Below, piece by piece: positions 7,801-13,493 of a stretch of DNA of 13,493 bases. The stretch is taken from assembly GCA_003164075.1 (NCBI GenBank), contig PLRZ01000564.1, positions 2,984 to 16,476 of the forward strand, written 5' to 3'. This DNA comes from Bryobacterales bacterium (GTDB lineage: Bacteria; Acidobacteriota; Terriglobia; Bryobacterales; Bryobacteraceae). Every line of letters begins with the position of its first letter. Position 1 is the stretch's first letter. The notes beneath the pieces are model-generated. The model ran no database searches. It was not told the origin of the DNA and saw nothing but the letters and a program-made list of their open reading frames with translations. The position numbers and the translations under genes are program-made.

Positions 7801-8422
7801 CTGGCGAGGGACTGGCCTGATAGAAATCTCCCGACCGGTATCCTGTCACGGAAGCACCGTCCAGCAAGACCTCTTTAGAAAACTGCGGGGTACCGTTGAT
7901 TTCGGTTCCCGAAGCGCTTCCGGAAACTCCGGGAGCAAGCTGAATGGCAAAATTCTCCGAGTCCCTGCCGCCGCTGCCGAAGGTCAGGGGCAACTCGTTA
8001 ATTTGGCGATTTTGTACCTCTTGTCCGACGACCGCGCTATCTGTCTGCAGTGTTTCTGTTGCGGCAGTCACGGTGATGGTGTCTTTGGATTCGCCCACCT
8101 CCAGACTGACGTTTACGCGAATCGTTTCCGATACCGCCACCACCACATCGGATCGCACGAGTTTTTTCAGCCCGGTAGCCTCAAACGTCATATCGTAGAC
8201 CCCGGCCGGCAAATTGACCGCCGTGTAATCCCCGGCTGTCGTAGTGGCCGTCTGGTAAGTGGCGTTGGTGGCCTTATTCTTGATCGTGATTTTGGTGTGT
8301 ACCAGGACAGCACCGGATGCATCGGTGACTATTCCTGTAATTGTGCCTCGATCCAACTGAGCGAGACATGTCGAGGAGAGCAGCATAACGACTGCTGCAA
8401 TTCGGAATACTAGGTTTTTCAT
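4853..8422 (-). CDS. Oar-like TonB-dependent outer-membrane receptor with carboxypeptidase-regulatory domain
   Basis: A 1189-residue outer-membrane receptor of the kind that Acidobacteriota use in large numbers for uptake or binding of sugars and other large solutes. From the chosen start there is a signal peptide (MKNLVFRIAAVVMLLSSTCL, residues 1-20, cleaved near LAQ), a carboxypeptidase-regulatory-like fold (about 24-105, GTITGIVTDASGAVL and LPAGVYDM), an ITVTA segment near 116-120, a plug (about 120-240, VLLDGASV, GGLFNFVMKSGTNQAHGS) and a beta-barrel ending in the outer-membrane signature RLDF with terminal Phe. The open frame extends to 8530, but the ATG at 8422 is preferred because it begins the signal peptide and follows AGAGGA (8426-8431). 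No SusD-like partner is nearby. It lies 225 bp downstream of the regulator gene and 116 bp upstream of the pectate-lyase-like gene, so it is probably the first gene of a catabolic transcript. The ligand is unknown; plant oligosaccharides are inferred from neighbours. Confidence 0.9.
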   Translation of the reverse strand: MKNLVFRIAAVVMLLSSTCLAQLDRGTITGIVTDASGAVLVHTKITIKNKATNATYQTATTTAGDYTAVNLPAGVYDMTFEATGLKKLVRSDVVVAVSETIRVNVSLEVGESKDTITVTAATETLQTDSAVVGQEVQNRQINELPLTFGSGGRDSENFAIQLAPGVSGSASGTEINGTPQFSKEVLLDGASVTGYRSGDFYQASPSPEGVQEFKVETSGMSAEYGQTSGGLFNFVMKSGTNQAHGSAMFEFRNQDLDANTFLGNANKQARPIDRQLDGGGSFGGPVWIPKLYNGKDKTFFYFALERFYTSGSSTGGLNETVPPPSWLAGNMADMLTTQNVGTDASGNTVARGVLYDPNSSQTVNGTIVRSAFPGNIIPGARISRVSQQVIALMQKYYPATAPGPNGDFLQVNNAFGDYNVWQRYTQLSVKMDHSISSRSHLSGTVARTTQPQFQGNASNTHVWTATSGEGGPFSSAVIKPVDTTMYRIAHDYTFTPTLLNHFNIYFNRVTNSINNQHAGESNPLSISGIATTSVPQIIWSGGDRYGLTNLGQDKASDSVRSVTYGIADSVTWVKGSHTFKAGVEHRVYKLNYIRLPDDGTFTFTSNQTGLPGLTQYTGNPFASFLLGDVNNASVGITTPTLATYPSIHAYLQDDFHATSKLTINLGVRWDYDPTQTEEHNRLFSFSPTAIDPQTGLPGALTFAGNCSACNQSTGFESQHYHNFAPRMGLAWQVLPKTVIRAAYGVFFADRAPNDYYGDPSGAVSLNGWGWGVSDVVNYGNNLAPAFNWDNGYPGAPVYRSPNPSQADGQSGALYWYPNGGRLGYTQSWNFNLQRELPFHLVLDAGYVGSKGTALEANGLGIQNQLPPAALALGSVLNGTVNSQSALPAAAVAMGARYPFGSTGQSVAVWQTLTPFPQLLNGSTVAGWDTPLGFSTYDALQVQLNKQYSHGISWVANYTFSKSISNVTNLYSGGSGSAMISSNLGLQKSISSYDQPQVVKIGAGYELPFGKGKHFGGNWSPVANGVFGGWKLQYIGNYNSGTPLAFAANSPDSSTNLSTNRAELINPPGVGLGVPFNSAKFNASLVGVGNTTNVYLNTQYIKQPAPYTFGNAAPEVEQIRGFWGRTENISLQKNWSLREGVRFQLRAEALNAFNRHTFGGISTNPTSATFGDVTSVSGNRNMQLGARLDF

Positions 8423-8577
8423 TGTTCCTCTGCGCGCACGGGGCGCTCTCACTTCCTCTAATATTTGCTTTTTCCAGCGGGCCGACCTCAACGCCCTGCT
8501 GGCACTCTCATAGAGGGAGCTTAATACCACCCGCCTTCAGTAGCCAGCGGAAACGGTTAAGCGCGCGGGGCCTTGTA

Positions 8578-8583
8578 GGTTAC
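8578..8583. promoter_or_regulatory. GGTTAC half-site ahead of the receptor gene
   Basis: GGTTAC here equals one half of the palindrome centred 50 bp away (8625-8638), and the two flank the AT-rich promoter-like stretch of the receptor gene. It is a candidate second binding site for a dimeric regulator; the role is inferred. Confidence 0.3.
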
Positions 8584-8624
8584 TTGCAGATAAGCATAAT
8601 AGAATCAGATATTTTGCTCCGGTT

Positions 8625-8638
8625 GTAACCATGGTTAC
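8625..8638. promoter_or_regulatory. Perfect 14-bp palindrome GTAACCATGGTTAC, candidate operator
   Basis: GTAACCATGGTTAC equals its own reverse complement. It lies 10 bp past the stop codon of the regulator gene and about 200 bp ahead of the receptor start. The six-base half GTAACC recurs at 10464-10469 in the divergent regulator/GH9 promoter region and, inverted, at 8578-8583. A dimeric winged-helix protein such as the neighbouring regulator could bind it. The palindrome is seen directly; the binding protein is inferred. Confidence 0.45.
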
Positions 8639-8647
8639 CTGGAGCCG

Positions 8648-10351
8648 TCAGTGGCTTTCATCCACCAGTTCGATGGCCTGAACGATGGCGTAATTGACCA
8701 CTGGTTCGAAAGTCAGATCGACTCTGCCGTAAGCGTTGGGCTCGATTCCGTGAAACACCTTCTCAATCGCGCGGTTTTCGCCCGCCGCTTTGAAAATGTC
8801 AAACTGACGGAGGATCGCGATGCCTCCGCAATACACGTTAAAGATCCGGCTGCCGGCTCCACCCTCGCCCCGATTGCCCGGCCCGAAGAATGTCTCCGCG
8901 AAAAGCAGACGTAGCCTGTACTTGCCTGGCGGAACCGGCAGCCGATAGGAGAAATGCCCATAACGCTGGCTGATGAACAGATCGGGATCGCTGGTCCCGG
9001 AAGGCACTTTCCCATCGGAAGTGGTCCGGCCCCCGATGAAATACCGGTCGCTGCCCCAGACATCCCTGTTGTGATCGACAAAGTCGGTACCTTGCGCCGC
9101 GATTCGCAAAGGCTGCGGATGCCCGCTCTGGTTGGGAATCAATTCTATGGCGTTCAGCCAGGCTGTCTCCCGGACCGGCCGGAAATCGAGGGTGAGATAC
9201 CCATCTGGCGCTGGCGAAACGTTCTCAAATACGCGGATATCCGCGGTATTGGCCGCTCCGGCGTCCGTGAAAATGTCGAAAAGGCTCAACAACGGACGGC
9301 CGTTCATGTTCACATCGAAGATGCGCTGGTTGTCTGCGCCTTCGCCTGAGGGCGACGTTCCAAAAACCACTTCTGAAAAATAGAGCCGCAACTCGTATTT
9401 TCCCGGAGATAGCGGGATCCGATAGGAAAAATACCCGGCGCGGAAGCTCCGGTAAGGCGTCTGGTCGGCCGCCCCCACAATGAATGGGTGCAATACGGAC
9501 CTCACCTGGGTTCCAAACCGCAGAAAATCCTGGTAACCCCCGGAAAAATACCGGTCGCCCCGCCATTCGGCGCCGAAACGATCGGTCAGACGATCGGCGC
9601 CGGAACCGGCCATGATTCGAACGGAATGAGAACTCTCTTCGATTGCGCCTGCCGCGAGTCGCGTGGGCGAAGATTCGGCTGCAACTCCGCGGACGGTGCT
9701 CTTTCGGAACCAGACTCGCGTCGGAAGCGCAATCAGCAATATCGCGGCAACAGCGGCGGCGCCGGGTCTCCAAAGGAAAAGCTTGCGCCGCGGCTTGCGG
9801 TCGTCGGGAGGTAGTTCCGGGAGATCGTGCTCTTCCGCGAGCGGCGTTGGCGCCGCCGGTTCGGCCGGTTCGGCCGGCTCTGGCTGCAACAGGCTGGCTT
9901 CCGTGACTACCGCCGGAGGCGCGGGCGTGCCGGGCAGATCGCAGACGCGTTCGAATTCGGGCTCATACTTCCCGGGCTTAATAATGATGCGCACCCGGTG
10001 CGTCGCGCCCTCGGTCAAATAATACTGATCCAGCTTTCGGCGGAGCCGATGCACGGCCACGCGGACGAAGGAATCCCGTTTCTCGCCGAAATCCAGGTCC
10101 TTTCCAAAGACCTCCGTGGCAATGCTGAATTCCTTGATTTCCACGGTATGCCCACTGATGGTTTTCTGAAAAAGATACTCCAGGAGCTTCGCCAAACTGG
10201 GTGCGCGATAAAATTCCTTGGAGTGGAGAACAGCCTCCAATTCCGAGCGCTTTTCGGCAAGAGCCACACCAACGCTGGCAATCACAGACACCCTCTCAAC
10301 CGGTGCTTCTGCTTCACCACGAAACCCCATTCCAAGTGCCGATAGTATCAT
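8648..10351 (-). CDS. Membrane-anchored winged-helix regulator with two malectin-like sensor domains
   Basis: A 567-residue one-component regulator, numbered from the first ATG (10351). Residues about 35-133 form an OmpR/ToxR-type winged helix: FVRVAVHRLRRKLDQYY matches the recognition-helix segment and IIIKPGKYEPEF the C-terminal hairpin. A Pro/Glu/Ala-rich linker (about 140-185) leads to the basic patch RKPRRK and a single membrane helix (about 193-215), which predicts the N-terminus inside the cell. Two malectin-like carbohydrate-binding domains follow outside (about 243-405 and 415-563). They repeat the same blocks: DRYFSGG/DRYFIGG, FSYRIPLSPGKYELRL/FSYRLPVPPGKYRLRL, RIFDV/RIFNV and LFDIF/QFDIF. 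By analogy with ToxR and CadC, it probably senses a sugar in the periplasm and controls nearby genes directly. The start is uncertain: the first ATG has no Shine-Dalgarno site, while GTG at 10285 has GAGAGG six bases upstream (10292-10297) and keeps the whole winged helix. Divergent from the GH9 gene and upstream of the receptor gene. Confidence 0.85.
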   Translation of the reverse strand: MILSALGMGFRGEAEAPVERVSVIASVGVALAEKRSELEAVLHSKEFYRAPSLAKLLEYLFQKTISGHTVEIKEFSIATEVFGKDLDFGEKRDSFVRVAVHRLRRKLDQYYLTEGATHRVRIIIKPGKYEPEFERVCDLPGTPAPPAVVTEASLLQPEPAEPAEPAAPTPLAEEHDLPELPPDDRKPRRKLFLWRPGAAAVAAILLIALPTRVWFRKSTVRGVAAESSPTRLAAGAIEESSHSVRIMAGSGADRLTDRFGAEWRGDRYFSGGYQDFLRFGTQVRSVLHPFIVGAADQTPYRSFRAGYFSYRIPLSPGKYELRLYFSEVVFGTSPSGEGADNQRIFDVNMNGRPLLSLFDIFTDAGAANTADIRVFENVSPAPDGYLTLDFRPVRETAWLNAIELIPNQSGHPQPLRIAAQGTDFVDHNRDVWGSDRYFIGGRTTSDGKVPSGTSDPDLFISQRYGHFSYRLPVPPGKYRLRLLFAETFFGPGNRGEGGAGSRIFNVYCGGIAILRQFDIFKAAGENRAIEKVFHGIEPNAYGRVDLTFEPVVNYAIVQAIELVDESH

Positions 10352-10550
10352 ACTGCAATTCGCCCGGTTCCGCCCCGCGCCTGTTGTGCCATCCTACAAG
10401 CGCCGCCGCCCGTCCTTCCGATACACCTGCGCGCCCACTCCCGGAAACAACGTTACCTTTCACGTAACCACGTTGATTCCGCGCCTCTTAACGGGCCATT
10501 AACGGTTTCTTGCGCCGGCACTGCCTCGGCTGCCATACAATGCGGCTGTC
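10352..10550. promoter_or_regulatory. Divergent promoter region between the regulator and GH9 genes
   Basis: These 199 bp must drive both genes. On the plus strand TTGATT (10473-10478) and CATTAA (10497-10502) form a weak -35/-10 pair with 18-bp spacing. A nearer TACAAT (10536-10541) would start transcription almost at the GH9 ATG. On the minus strand TATGAT (10347-10352) overlaps the first regulator ATG, which would favour a start further inside. GTTAC/GTAAC sites lie at 10452-10468. The promoter words are weak matches and are only candidates. Confidence 0.4.
10452..10468. promoter_or_regulatory. GTTAC-N7-GTAAC inverted pair in the divergent promoter region
   Basis: GTTAC (10452-10456) and GTAAC (10464-10468) are inverted with a 7-bp spacer. 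ACGT occurs three times close together (10450, 10462, 10470). The right copy reads GTAACCA, as in the left half of the palindrome at 8625, and sits directly upstream of the TTGATT -35-like word at 10473, a usual place for an activator. Function is inferred. Confidence 0.4.
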
Positions 10551-13439
10551 ATGAGACTCTCAGTCATTATCAGTGTGGCCCTTCCGGCAGCCGCAGCGGC
10601 CCTTTTGGCATTGGCGCAGACGCCTCCGCGCATGCCTATCCCCAACGACTATCGCGAATCCACCAAGACGCGGTGGCTGAACAAGCAGGTGGAAGACTCC
10701 AGGCTCCTGGACGACGCCGAGTCGCTTTCCACGTGGAAACTGGTCGATGTCGACCAAGCTAGAGGGGAAATGACCATTAGCAAGGAGCGATTTGTGAGCG
10801 GCAGCGCTTCCCTTCGGCTGCGTTGCGCGACAACCGGCGACAAACCCACGCCGGGCCGCTATTACGGCACCACCTCGGCCCGCCGTGTTGTCGCGGGTGA
10901 GGATTGGTCCGCGTGGAACCGCATCTCCTTCTGGGTGTATCCGGACATGCCGGGTTTCCGAAATATTTCAATGATCGTCACGTTCCACAACGATGGCGCG
11001 GAAAAAGTCCCCGACGTGTACGGCAAAATGGGGATCAACTATGTGATCTTGCAGGACCACCAATGGAACCATGTCGTCTGGGAGATTGCCAATCTGGGGC
11101 GCGATAAGGTCACCGGCGTGGACTTTTCATACCGCATGCAGGGCATTGAGCCCGGCGGCCCCGAATTCGCGACCTTCGACATCGACAAAGTGGAACTGCA
11201 AAAGGTCCAGGCGGACCATTTTGAAGGTTGGGATGTTGCGCCGGGCCTGATATCGTTCAGTCATTCGGGATATCAGCCGGGCGCGCCGAAGACCGCGATC
11301 GCCAGCGGTCTGCAGGCGAAGACCTTCGAACTGATCGATGTAAAGACCGGCATCCCCGTGCTTTCAAAGAACGTCAGCGTTGTCAAATCGGAGATCGGCT
11401 CCTTCCAGGTGATGGACTTTTCCGAAGTTCAGGATCCCGGGGTTTACATCGTTCGCGCCGGCGACCGGACCACAAGGCCTTTCCCGATCGGCGGCGATGT
11501 ATGGAAATCGAGCCTCTGGAAGGCTATCAATTTCTTCTACGTGGAGCGTTGCGGCTTCGCCATTCCCGGAGTACACGATGTTTGCCATCGGGACTGGGCG
11601 CTGAAACATGGCGACAAACAACTTACCGTCAATGGCGGATGGCACGACGCGGGCGACCTTTCCCAGTCGCTCGGGAATACGGCCGAGGCGGCTTATGCCA
11701 TGTACAGTCTGGCCGAGCGCATGCAGCAGCGCAACGAGGACCCCGCCTTGCTGGCGCGCCTGACCGAAGAGGCCAACTGGGGGCTCGACTGGCTGTTGAA
11801 AGTGACCTTCCATGACGGCTTCCGGCCCAACTTCTCCCAATTGGATCGCTGGACCGATGGCATTGCCGGGACGACCGACGATGTTACTGCCCAAGCCAGC
11901 AACAACCCCACGTCCAATCTGGCCGCCGCCGCTACCGAGGCGATCGCATTTCGCGTTCTCCGAAAGTCCGATCCGGTCCGGGCCGGATACGCATTGAAGC
12001 AAGCGCAAGAGGACTGGGGCTTCGCCGTCGCGGCGATGGATAACCCTACCCCCGGGCGAGGCGGCGCACGGAGGGGTGTGGGCACGGAGTTGGCGGGCCA
12101 CGCAATCATCGCGACGCTCGAACTCTGGCGCGACACCGGGGATCGCAAGTACTCGGATAAGGCGATCGCGCTTTCCAAGGTCATAACGGACTCGCAGCAG
12201 AAAGCTTTCCTGCCGGGATTCACCAAGCCTCTGACGGGGTTTTTCTATACGGGTACCGACAAGACCGAGATTCTCCGCTATCAGCATCCCAGCCACGAGG
12301 CAGCGCCCCTGGTGGCTCTCACGCAATTGTGCGATCTCTTTCCGCAGAACGAGGATTGGATCAAATGGTATAGCGCCGTCACTCTGTATTCGGAGTACTT
12401 CCAGAAGCGCATGGCGCAATTCACCGAACCCTACGGAATGCTGGCGAACTCGGTTTTCCGCGACGACGAATATCTGCAGATACCCGAAAGCGGCGGCCAG
12501 CGCGGCGCGAACCGTGAATCGTTCCGCAACCAGGTGCTCAACGGCATTAAAGTCGGCGATCATTATTTCGTCCGGCTTTTCCCTGTCTGGTTTGAGTTCC
12601 GCGGCAACAACGGCACAATGCTGGCCGAGAACAAGGCGATCTCGGCGGCGGCCCATTTGCGCGGCAGCCTCTCCCTGGCGTCGCTGGCAGAGCGGAACCT
12701 GGAATGGGTAGTGGGACGCAATCCTTTCGTGGAGAGCCTGATGTGGGGCGAGGGCTACGATTACCCCCCGCAGTATACGGCCATGTCGGGCGATATTGTC
12801 GGTTCGCTTCCCGTGGGAATCCAGTCGCACCGCGACGCGGACGCCCCCTATTGGCCGACGGAGAATTGCCACAACTGGAAAGAGGTCTGGGTTCATCCGG
12901 TCGGCCGCTGGATCTGGATTCTGAACGATCTTGCCGGATCGCCCGTGGTCGAGGGAAACGCCGGGCCGGGAACAACCCAGCCTGTCAGTCTTCGCAACTC
13001 CTCCACCGGTAAGGTCTCCTCGATCATGCACGATGCCGCTGGCAGGTTCCGCGCCTCCGTGCCTGAAGGCGAATACGAGATCTCCTCCGGTTCGCAACAA
13101 CGAAGCATGGCGCTTCTTCCCGGCGGCAGCTATTTTGTGGATATGACCCCGGGGCGCAACCTCGGTATGGAATTGGCGCAGCAGACCGACACAAACGGTG
13201 TGATCACGATCCACGCAACCCTTTCCGGATCGGGCACCCACAGTCTTGCCCTACGTGCCGACAATCTCGTTCCGGACAAGCCCGAACAGACTGTCACACT
13301 TCAAATCGGCGTCCCACAAACAGTTACATGGCGAACGCGTATGGTGGCGCGCGATGCGCCATGGACCGCCGTGATGATCCCCGACAATGACCTTGCACAA
13401 CGCGAAGAACTAACCGGAACCGGACGGAACCCGCTATAA
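10551..13439 (+). CDS. Secreted multi-domain glycoside hydrolase family 9 (cellulase-like) protein
   Basis: A 962-residue exported protein. It has a signal peptide (residues 1 to about 22), a beta-sandwich carbohydrate-binding-like domain (about 55-220, with WNRISFWVYPDM), a CelD-type Ig-like domain (about 230-315), a GH9 (alpha/alpha)6 barrel (about 320-795) and a C-terminal beta-rich tail with a regulatory-like repeat (about 810-870). GH9 enzymes hydrolyse beta-glucans such as cellulose with inversion. The catalytic Asp motif is clear: GGWHDAGD at 362-369, with D366 and D369. The likely acid is E771 in PTENCHNW, with Trp at +5 as in canonical NE-x4-W. The usual PHHR motif is not evident (only SHRDAD, 759-764), so this is a divergent member whose substrate may differ. 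RGGARRG (503-509) is a short Gly/Arg-rich insert. The start opens the signal peptide but has no Shine-Dalgarno site. It is divergent from the malectin-domain regulator, its most likely controller. Confidence 0.88.
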   Translation: MRLSVIISVALPAAAAALLALAQTPPRMPIPNDYRESTKTRWLNKQVEDSRLLDDAESLSTWKLVDVDQARGEMTISKERFVSGSASLRLRCATTGDKPTPGRYYGTTSARRVVAGEDWSAWNRISFWVYPDMPGFRNISMIVTFHNDGAEKVPDVYGKMGINYVILQDHQWNHVVWEIANLGRDKVTGVDFSYRMQGIEPGGPEFATFDIDKVELQKVQADHFEGWDVAPGLISFSHSGYQPGAPKTAIASGLQAKTFELIDVKTGIPVLSKNVSVVKSEIGSFQVMDFSEVQDPGVYIVRAGDRTTRPFPIGGDVWKSSLWKAINFFYVERCGFAIPGVHDVCHRDWALKHGDKQLTVNGGWHDAGDLSQSLGNTAEAAYAMYSLAERMQQRNEDPALLARLTEEANWGLDWLLKVTFHDGFRPNFSQLDRWTDGIAGTTDDVTAQASNNPTSNLAAAATEAIAFRVLRKSDPVRAGYALKQAQEDWGFAVAAMDNPTPGRGGARRGVGTELAGHAIIATLELWRDTGDRKYSDKAIALSKVITDSQQKAFLPGFTKPLTGFFYTGTDKTEILRYQHPSHEAAPLVALTQLCDLFPQNEDWIKWYSAVTLYSEYFQKRMAQFTEPYGMLANSVFRDDEYLQIPESGGQRGANRESFRNQVLNGIKVGDHYFVRLFPVWFEFRGNNGTMLAENKAISAAAHLRGSLSLASLAERNLEWVVGRNPFVESLMWGEGYDYPPQYTAMSGDIVGSLPVGIQSHRDADAPYWPTENCHNWKEVWVHPVGRWIWILNDLAGSPVVEGNAGPGTTQPVSLRNSSTGKVSSIMHDAAGRFRASVPEGEYEISSGSQQRSMALLPGGSYFVDMTPGRNLGMELAQQTDTNGVITIHATLSGSGTHSLALRADNLVPDKPEQTVTLQIGVPQTVTWRTRMVARDAPWTAVMIPDNDLAQREELTGTGRNPL

Positions 13440-13493
13440 ACGTCTAAACTTCAGAACTCATGGCGAGAGCTTCGCGGGTGGGGCAGGCGGTGC
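13440..13493. other. End of window, no callable gene
   Basis: The last 54 bases follow the GH9 stop. An ATG at 13460 opens a plus-strand frame running off the edge, but 11 codons are too few to judge and no Shine-Dalgarno site precedes it. GGTGGGGCAGGCGGT near the edge could equally start an intergenic repeat. Confidence 0.3.

Larger units (their letters stand above)
8423..8647 (-). promoter_or_regulatory. Upstream region of the receptor gene
   Basis: This 225-bp region carries the receptor ribosome binding site (AGAGGA, 8426-8431). It also has a hairpin in the presumed leader (CCAGCGGG 8474-8481 with CCCTGCTGG 8494-8502, one bulged base), an AT-rich stretch with a TATTAT -10-like word on the minus strand (8596-8601), and GGTTAC words on both sides of that stretch (8578-8583 and the palindrome 8625-8638). 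This arrangement fits a regulated promoter driving the receptor and the genes after it. A matching -35 element is not obvious: TTACAA (minus strand, within 8632-8637) would lie too far away. Confidence 0.45.

Noticed and set aside
6953..8413. 486-codon open frame on the plus strand opposite the receptor gene
   Set aside because: It is fully inside the receptor gene, with no recognisable domain and a composition typical of an antisense shadow.
8423..8530. N-terminal extension of the receptor to an ATG at 8530
   Set aside because: It would put 36 charged residues before a normal signal peptide, and the internal ATG at 8422 has its own AGAGGA site.
9857..9885. GCCGGTTCG tandem repeat
   Set aside because: It lies in frame in the regulator and simply encodes the Glu-Pro-Ala repeats of its linker.
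11364..13241. 625-codon open frame on the minus strand opposite the GH9 gene
   Set aside because: It lies wholly within a clear GH9 gene, has no recognisable domain or signal, and long antisense frames are expected in GC-rich coding DNA.
13460..13493. Possible start of a new plus-strand gene
   Set aside because: Only 11 codons are visible, with no ribosome binding site.
1..13493. Mobile element, CRISPR array, tRNA or rRNA
   Set aside because: No transposase or integrase motif, no regularly spaced repeats, and no tRNA- or rRNA-like sequence was recognised on either strand.

Overview
The window looks like a piece of an Acidobacteriota chromosome, most likely from a Solibacter/Bryobacter-type soil bacterium. 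This rests on GC-rich coding sequence, an Oar-like TonB-dependent receptor with an N-terminal carboxypeptidase-regulatory domain, a Tat-exported enolase-superfamily enzyme, and a winged-helix regulator fused to extracytoplasmic sensor domains. The taxonomic call comes from protein style, not from a marker gene.

Five real genes fill nearly all of it. On the minus strand, read from right to left, are a membrane-bound winged-helix regulator with two malectin-like domains (8648-10351), an Oar-like outer-membrane receptor (4853-8422), a secreted three-module pectate-lyase-like protein (1752-4736) and a Tat-exported mannonate-dehydratase-like protein (87-1433). On the plus strand, divergent from the regulator, is a secreted multi-domain glycoside hydrolase family 9 protein (10551-13439). 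No RNA gene, insertion sequence or CRISPR array is visible.

Together the genes read as a small plant-polysaccharide locus without a SusD. The GH9 protein and the beta-helix protein would cut glucan and pectin-like polymers, the receptor would import or bind products, and the ManD-like enzyme would act on a sugar acid in the periplasm. The regulator is built like ToxR/CadC: a cytoplasmic DNA-binding domain, one membrane helix and an outer sensor. Here the sensor is a tandem pair of carbohydrate-binding malectin folds.

The most interesting hidden signal is a short word, GTAAC/GTTAC. I count it 9 times in roughly 0.95 kb of non-coding DNA and only 5 times in about 12.5 kb of coding DNA. It includes a perfect 14-bp palindrome (8625-8638) ahead of the receptor and a pair of sites in the divergent regulator/GH9 promoter region. 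It is a candidate operator for the malectin-domain regulator. Three long hairpins (1-44, 1633-1668, 4813-4844) separate or end the minus-strand genes.
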